From NCBI GenBank assembly GCA_941918925.1, contig OW799235.1, forward strand, positions 108,393,947 through 108,457,946: 64,000 nt of DNA. Reading direction: 5' to 3'. This DNA is from Phyto melanocephala (Eukaryota; Arthropoda; Insecta; Diptera; Rhinophoridae). Under the pieces are notes generated by a model, which saw only the letters and a list, made by a program, of their open reading frames with translations, did no database searches and had not been told where the DNA came from. Below are positions 57,671-64,000 of this stretch, piece after piece (the first letter of the stretch is position 1; the number at the start of each line of letters is the position of its first letter). Both the position numbers and the translations under genes were made by a program.

Positions 57671-58681
57671 AATAAGTAATAGCACTATAGTCGGCTATGT
57701 CGAATTTTTGATACCCATCACAAATTTTGTGCAAAATATTTATTATTTTCTAATTAGCAGTAATCTTTCCTTTATACTAAAATATATATAACTTTCTTTG
57801 TGTAACTTCGATTTGCTATTTATTTATATATTTTGTTAAATTTAGCCTTGCAATGAAATCTTAAGTATTTTTTATATATTAGGAGTGATACTACTCTCTT
57901 TTTTACAACAAGTTCTATTTTTTACGGAAACTGAGGAGCAGAATTTGATAGCCAGAGGTAGTTCAAAAATAATATAAGCATAACTAAACTAAGATAATCC
58001 ATTAAAAATTTTCTTTTTTTCAAATTTGTGTCCATATAGAAATATTATGAATTTAAGATAAAGAGTTTAAAGGAGTTAAACATTAAAGTAAGCATCTCTC
58101 CCCTTATGTCTTTAAAAAGCTATGTATGCGATATTTCGTCATCTAAAACATCTCATTCTGCGCCTTTTTTGAACTTTTGAATTTCATTAATAGCAGAATA
58201 TCTGAAAAGTGGGTGTTGAAATAGGCGTGACAAAGTAGTTTATGCTAATAAATTTAACTTAGATATGTCAATATAGAGTCCTATCTTCTTCCAAAATTCT
58301 TGTTCATAGAGAAATTATATGAATTTAGGTCAACACGTTGTATGGGAGGTGGGCGTGTCACCTTCATTTTCTCGCATTATAATACCTGGAAGATATATAA
58401 GCAAAATTTTATCATCATACATTTAATTCTGACGCTTTCATAAGCTTTTAAATTTCATTAACAGTAGATTATGTGAAAAGAAAACGTTAAAGTAGGCGTG
58501 TGGAAGTAGTTTCTGGTAATAAATTCAACTTAGATCGTTGTATCGGAGGTAAGCGTAAAAGTAGGCATGTCCTAAAATGAAACCAGGATTCAGAAAATAC
58601 ATACTGTATGAGGTATAAAATGATTAAATTTCGATGTGTAACAAATGGAACAACAACCATTTTTTTTGGTGGTGATAGGTG
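57671..58681 (-). repeat. Mini-me-like element, long subfamily, diverged
   Basis: Starts AGTAATAGCACTATAGTCGG with an eroded hairpin and ATACCCATCAC; contains CTTTCTTTGTGTAACTTCGA (the uninterrupted version of the site where a mariner sits at 20571) and TATGGGAGGTGGGCGTG; ends TTTTTTGGTGGTGATAGGTG. The RGAC stretch is lost. The open frame at 58487-58687 is not a gene. Confidence 0.7.
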
Positions 58682-60210
58682 AGACAACAGTATGATTACA
58701 AATTAAGCAAGCTATGATTTTTTTTATAATAATTTGATTTCTACTATTTTTTTTCTTGCTGAATAAATTTTTATTATTTTAAAAGTTTGAGATGTCAAAG
58801 AAAATGAACAAAAATTTAAGAAAATTTACAAATAAACGAGATAATGTTAAAAAATATTGGTTTAAAAATTGCAATTAAATTGGTAGGTACAATCAATATG
58901 TGTATGTTACAGCAAAAGACAATAATTTGCCGTAAAAAAGCAAATATTGTCGATTTCAATTGTAGTCAAATATATGATTATTGCATGATACTTAAATTAA
59001 ACATAATAAAGATAACTGGTAACCATTATATGTTTTAACGATAATCATACAATTCAATCATAGTATGTTGCTCTTCGATTATGGTTACCACAACCATATT
59101 TTTTCTTTGCGTGCACATATGAATATTGTTTCGTATTATTATATCTATAATTTTAAATATATAAATTATATCCATGTCATAATTACATCCTCATAATTTA
59201 TGACGTTTTTCTGTTTACCGTAATTTTACTATTTGCAAAAACTAATTACATTATTATTGAGAGTATGATCGATAAAGTTATTTTATTTGATTGAATTTTA
59301 TTGTATAATAACTAACTATAATTTCACCGCTATTTCTCATTAAGCTTTTGCGGTAGTATGACAATAGCATCAAAAACAATAATAAAAACAACTATATAAT
59401 CATTACTTTTTAATATTTGTGTAATTGGAATAAAACATTATAATTTATAAATAATAAAACAGCAGAAACAATAAAATCACACATTAAATATTTATCATAT
59501 TAAATTGAATTCTCTTGTTAATTGTAACCGGATCAACAGCATCTTTAGATATTTTTTTTTTTTTTTTGTACAACATTTATTCAACCATTTATGTGTAATA
59601 CTTCCATGAGACGTTGCATTTATATTGTGGTCGTAGTAAGTATGTATGTAGTTCAGTTGAAGAGAAATAGTGATTAAAAACCGTATGACAATTATGACTT
59701 TTTTATATCAAGAGGCTGACTGCAAGACATGTTGTTAACCACAATGTTTAACAAGTAAAAACCAAATTTTGTAAACAAGTTAGAAGACAGTAAGACGAAA
59801 CGTACTCGTATGTTCGATTTAATGACGGTCATAAAACAATTCCCAAATTTAAATAGTGTTTCGTTTAGGTATAAATTTTGATACATTTTCTCTTTCAAAA
59901 ATATTTTTAAATTCTACAATCATTTTCTATTAATAAAATGTTCATGTAAATTTCTAACTGTTTGGTTTAAAGACTCACCGTTTCGTAAGTAAGTTTTTAA
60001 TAGAGCGGCCCATTTGAAAAATGCAAACATAAATCAATTTTATTATATCTTTGCAAAAAATAAAAAATTTATGATTTAAATAAATATTATTATGTAGGTT
60101 TTTTTATATCATATTCATATAATTTAAAATAAGTTTGAAATGTTTTTTAGTTGAAATTTTTCATAAAAAGTTTTCTTAAAATATATTTCAAATGCATTTT
60201 ATTTTGTTCC
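58682..60210. other. No gene; ATAATCAT MITE end at 58960-59116
   Basis: AT-rich. At 58960-59116 on the minus strand lies CACGCAAAGAAAAAATATGG with GAGCAACATACTATGAT, the same family as 51335 and 30163. The open frames at 58844-59038 and 59692-59898 are AT-rich artefacts. Poly(T) at 59552-59568. Confidence 0.4.
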
Positions 60211-60663
60211 TAGCCAAGCCCGGCGCTCGTTAATAAATAAAATTGCATTCTAAATTTTAATTGAATATCAAGTGCGAGAAGCTTAAAATTATATTTTATT
60301 ATCATATTTTTTATGGGCGTGGCACTGCCCACTTTTCTGATCACGAAACTGTATAGTCATGTAAGATCAATATGTCTGCAAAGTTTCAGAAAAATCGGTG
60401 AAGTTCAAGTAGCTGAAAACGATAACTTTTTTATGAGCGTGACGCTGCCCACTCTTCTTAACATGTGTGCAAAGTTTCAAAAAATCGGTCAAGTGTAAGT
60501 AGCTAAAAATTATAACTAATTTTTTATGGGCGTAATCCGCCCACTTTTTACCACCCATAAACACTCCCTGGAAGGTGTACAACAACTTACCAAAGTTTGA
60601 GTCCGATCGGCTTTACGGTTTCGAAGTCTAAAGCTAACACACAGAGTTTCACTTTTATATACG
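60211..60663. repeat. GGGCGTGGC tandem-monomer element, copy 1
   Basis: Starts TAGCCAAGCCCGGCGCTCG, has GCATTCTAAATTTTAATTG, two ~120-bp monomers (ATGGGCGTGGCACTGCCCAC ... GTGCAAAGTTTCAGAAAAAT ... CAAGTAGCTGAAAA) and a terminal block with ACCACCCATAAACACTCCC ending CACACAGAGTTTCACTTT. Apparent open frames are products of the monomer repeat. Confidence 0.75.
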
Positions 60664-61348
60664 TACTAGAAAAGCCTGGCGCGCGTTGCTATGCCCCTTA
60701 ATGAATAAAAATGCATTCTGAATTTTAATTGAATATCAAGTGCAAAAACCTAAAAATTATAACTTTTTTTATGGGCTCAATATGTGTGTGCAAAGTTTCA
60801 GAAAAATCGATCTAGTGCAAGTAGCTAAAAATGATAACTTATTTCTTATAGGCGTGGCACTGCCCACTTTTCTAATCACGAAATTGTATAATCATGAGAG
60901 CTTAAAATGTGTGTGCAAAGTTTCAGAAAAATCGGTGAAGTTCAAGTAGCTACAAATTATAACTTTTTTTTATGGCACTGCCCACTTTTATAATCACGAA
61001 ATTGTAAAGTCATGACAGCTTAATATGTGTGCAAAGTTTCAGAAAAATCAGTCCAGTGCAAGTACCTGAAAATTATAATTTTTTTTATGGGCGTGGCCCT
61101 GCCCACTTTTCCAACCACGAAATTATATAGTCATGACAGCGCAATATGTGTGCAAAGTTTTAGAAAAATCGGTCCATGGCAAGTACCTCAAAATTATAAA
61201 TTTTTTATGGGCGTGGCCCCGCCCACTTTTTACCACCCACAAACACTCCCTGGAATGTGTACAACAACTTGCCAAAGCTTGAGTTTTACAGTTTCGGAGT
61301 CTATAGCTAACACACACACACAGAGTTTCACTTTGATATATACTTAGA
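60664..61348. repeat. GGGCGTGGC tandem-monomer element, copy 2
   Basis: Starts ACTAGAAAAGCCTGGCGCG and shares the same 5' and 3' blocks as copy 1, so the two elements stand head-to-tail. It holds four monomers (from about 60760, 60837, 60960 and 61077; the first truncated) of 117-123 bp, each with GGGCGTGGC facing GCCCACTTTT. Monomer lengths near 120 keep one reading frame partly open (61027-61347), giving a repeated peptide pattern with no known relative. Confidence 0.75.
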
Positions 61349-61600
61349 TAGATATTGATATGGTTGAAAACATTTTAAAATCCTTTTAAAGTATTGTTGT
61401 TCAATGTAAACTTTTGAAACCATTAAGAATTTTTGAACAATGTATGACAACACATTAAAGCAATTCTTGTGAATTCCCTAATTATTTTATATATGTTTTC
61501 TACAATTGATATTTTTAAGCTGAAAATTTTTGATTAAATTTTCATTAACCAAAGCTTAAGTTTTTTTTATTAATAGAGGCATACACAAATATTGGCTTTA

Positions 61601-62345
61601 TTAACTCACAAACTTCATGACATTAAATTTAAAAATAATTTCTGGCATATGAGCTCCGTAACTACGCCTTACGAGCGCTATCTTGTCGGTGCAATCTTCC
61701 ACCACCTTTTCAAACATATCCTGTCTTATTTTGTCAGTAGCGATGCAAATGTTGTCTTTGAGATAATCAATCGTATACGGTTTATCAGCATAGACCAGAG
61801 ATTGATGCGTCCCCAAAATTCAATGGTTCATTACTTGAGATAAATCGCTTACCAAACTTTTGACTCAACAAACTGATAGTTTAACAGCCTCATGGTATTT
61901 TGCGTCCTCTTGTTGGAACCCTTTCTCCTCCAGATGATTTGCAATTACATGAGAAATAAAACAAATCTTTTGCTTGTATCGTAATTTAATCGGATTCAAA
62001 AGTCTTATGAGGATTGTGCTCTCTCCAAAAATGACAATTCTGTTTGTTTACATACGCCTTAAGCCAGAAATTCTCCTTATCGCTGATGATGATTTGACAA
62101 AAAAAAATTTGGTTCAAGTTCTTGTCTATACTCAGTCCATTCATCGAACACACGACACAAAATTTTCAAAATAGTGAAGGACGATGTATGATCGATATAT
62201 TAGAGTTCCTTACGTCTATATATCCGCCTACATTGGCGATGACATCTTCTGTATTCACCGTACGGGCTTGATTTGGCTGAATATTATCTAAAAGAAAAAA
62301 TGTGGTCATAAATTGATCCATTCAGATGGCAAACAGAGAAAGAAT
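61601..62345 (-). pseudogene. Mariner-like transposase, nearly full span, decayed
   Basis: From 62345 down: NIQPNQARTVNTEDVIANVG (family ..ARTVRTEDxIAxV), a gap, then KENFWLKAYVNKQNCHFWRE (family SDExxFWLNGYVNKQNCRxW), then, after further shifts, LVYADKPYTIDYLKDNICIA and VVEDCTDKIALVRRSYG, HMPEIIFKF and a stop at 61601. The last 70 codons are open. The first catalytic box is altered and the second (QQDGA) reads QQEDAKYHEA at about 61905. It is inactive and closely related to the split copy at 48.9-50.2 kb. Confidence 0.82.
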
Positions 62346-62404
62346 TTTAATAAACGATTTGTAAAAGGTGTTTAAGATGAACTGAACTATCTCCGAGCTT
62401 GAAA

Positions 62405-62988
62405 TTTTATAAGATCCTAAACCAAATTTTATTCAACATGTTCAACGTATGTCTGTTACTGTTAACCAAGCACGTGCAGTATTTGGATTTAAAAAACGCT
62501 GAGCAAAGGAGTTTACTGACCCATATATGAAAAAACAATTCTATACATCTCTGGTTAGGCATATTTCTGAGTATTTTTTAATAATTGAATCTGTACAAAA
62601 CTAGTTTCTGTTATCTCATCTTTGAGGCCTACACTTGAATCCGTTATACCTATCGCATTGTACTAGCAAACGATTACAAAGTTTCTTCCCCTAAAAAGTT
62701 TAAGAACGATGCTAAATGTAAAGTTTATTCTCAAAGCGCTTTGCTCTAATTTCATGACTGCCAATATCTGTTCTGGATCTACAAGTTATTTTTATCCACT
62801 TACTGAGAAAATTAAAAAAAAAATGTTGCTATCTCTGATCCATTTTTAAGAATTTGTACTCAGTTTAATAAACTTTATCGATATATTAATTTTTCTTTAA
62901 GCGAATCTAACATAATTTTATTTTTGAATAACTAAAATTATGTAATTAAATGTACTCGAATCTATTGACTCAAATAAATAAATAAACA
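62405..62988 (+). mobile_element. LINE 3' fragment, C-terminus plus (AAAT)n tail
   Basis: Plus-strand frames read VQRMSVTVNQARAVFGFKKR, AKEFTDPYMKKQFYTSLVR (family ..ARGxLGFxKRWAKEFxDPYxxKxLYxSLVRPILEY), later LKSLRTMLNVKFILKALCSN, FMTANICSGS and SDPFLRICTQFNKLYRYINF, ending at a stop near 62932. The short 3' UTR ends in ATAAATAAATAAAC. At least four frameshifts or stops. This is the post-RT C-terminal region of a Jockey-type LINE. No target duplication was found; mariner debris abuts it upstream. Confidence 0.78.
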
Positions 62989-64000
62989 TTTCCGGAGATC
63001 ACATTTTATTCCTATTCTGTCCCACTGTATAACATTTCGTAAGTAGGTTGTTTAATTTATAGATCAAATCAACCTCAATCGAAGACATAGTTGAAGTTTT
63101 TCTTTTATAGATTTACAATCCGCATACATATTTAGTTTTAATTCATTTTCTGCAACATTATTAAATTGTAAATCATTTTTAAACACTTGTTTCAAACAAA
63201 CACCAAAAACGGCAAACAAAGGAAGAAAAAAAAGGAAAAATTGCAAAAATATTTTACATGAATGAGAAATTTTTTTTTGATAAATGTTGCTCAATATTGT
63301 CATTTTTATCTGTTTGTATCCCATAATCATTTATAATCAACCATAATCATATATGATAAAAATTTCCGCAAAAAACTGATTGGTGTTGTTGTCAGTTGCT
63401 TGGTTGGAATGGATGTGTTCGAGTATGTGTAATATACTCTGAAGCATACAAATCATCTGAAACCAACCGCACTTCCACTTTTTTGCTTTTTTCTTTTTTT
63501 TTCAATAACCATAAATTCTCCTGTTTAGAGTGATGCAAGGCATGTATGGTAGGAAATACATACTTATAAGCAAATTCATTTATGTATGTACATGTGCAAC
63601 TATTTCAACTTTTCTGATTGATGTTTTAATTCAAGCGCTGATCCAGCTTATGCGCTTGTGTGTGGAGGGGGTTGTTGTAAGTTGTTATTAATGGAGTGAA
63701 CTCGCGATAATATGAACTAATTAAAAACAAGACAGTTTACTTTTGCAAGATTATACATATTTGCGAAAGACATCTATTTCCCTTTTAAAAAGGGTTTTCC
63801 CATCAAAATAAAAGTCTCTGTTGTTGAATTTTTTTGTATTATTTGTGGGACTTAAAAAAATAATTTATTATTGAAAAAAACATTCTGCGAATAAATCTGC
63901 GATCCTTTTAAGCGGATTATTTTAGCTTATTACAATTCTTTATTAATAACACTGCTCGACAAAAAATCATTTTTTGTCTTCCTGTTAATTAAAACTATGT
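62989..64000. other. No recognisable gene
   Basis: AT-rich to the window edge. The frame at 63064-63330 (minus) is low complexity. No repeat end or RNA gene recognised. Confidence 0.4.

Noticed and set aside
60313..61347. Repeated-peptide open frames as a tandem-repeat protein
   Set aside because: The frames follow from ~120-bp monomers, are interrupted, and the two strands both give open frames; no start context or homologue.

Overview
The window looks like repeat-rich, AT-rich (roughly 70% A+T by eye) nuclear DNA of a calyptrate fly (blowfly or house-fly-like). The reasons are the many copies of a mini-me-like dipteran element carrying a GTCY/RGAC stretch (CGGACAGACGGAC-type), the long CATA microsatellite, many mariner-like transposase remnants, and decayed LINEs, piggyBac and hAT elements of the kinds seen in Diptera. 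I found no convincing host protein-coding exon, tRNA, rRNA or CRISPR array. The window is best read as a large intergenic or intronic block built almost entirely of layered transposon debris. Every recognisable protein is a transposon pseudogene.

Layout. 1-7 kb: an old mini-me-like element, a foldback MITE, a mariner fragment, a 5'-truncated LINE with a poly(A) tail (minus strand, 4.75-5.9 kb) and a mariner pseudogene. 7.9-9.5 kb: a three-level nest (mariner-like TIR element, then mini-me, then a 569-bp TIR element). 10.6-12.4 kb: a 579-bp MITE, then a 908-bp hAT-like element with a perfect 8-bp target duplication and ACCGGTTTT clusters. 16-20.3 kb: a MITE, an RTE-like 3' end, and a LINE 3' end with a perfect 15-bp target duplication. 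20.4-22.3 kb: a long mini-me-like element hosting an internally deleted mariner. 23.6-25.3 kb: two mariner pseudogenes, followed by about 37 copies of CATA. 27.3-27.8 kb: a LINE RNase H remnant. 29.3-32.15 kb: a 2.87-kb TIR element with GTCGGCA motifs at both ends.

33-50 kb: five mini-me-like copies, four of which share an internal segment present in two opposite orientations. Between them lie a piggyBac pseudogene bounded by TTAA, a hAT element inserted in a mariner pseudogene with a 7/8 target duplication, a family of GGGCGTGGCACC repeats, and a diverged tandem array. 51.9-53.75 kb: a 1.9-kb TIR element with a remnant of a basic AERxxRY protein. 56.7-57.0 kb: a C-terminal fragment of an uncharacterised insect repeat protein (SEEAQE motif). 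57.7-58.7 kb: another mini-me-like copy. 60.2-61.3 kb: two tandem copies of an element built of ~120-bp monomers. 61.6-63 kb: a mariner pseudogene followed by a LINE C-terminus.

There is no operon-like co-operation here; relationships are those of insertion order. The items best worth follow-up are the segment inversion among mini-me copies, the GTCGGCA element, the AERxxRY TIR element, the SEEAQE protein fragment, and several apparently unclassified MITEs with visible target duplications. Family assignments come from recognition of motifs by eye; no database search was possible.
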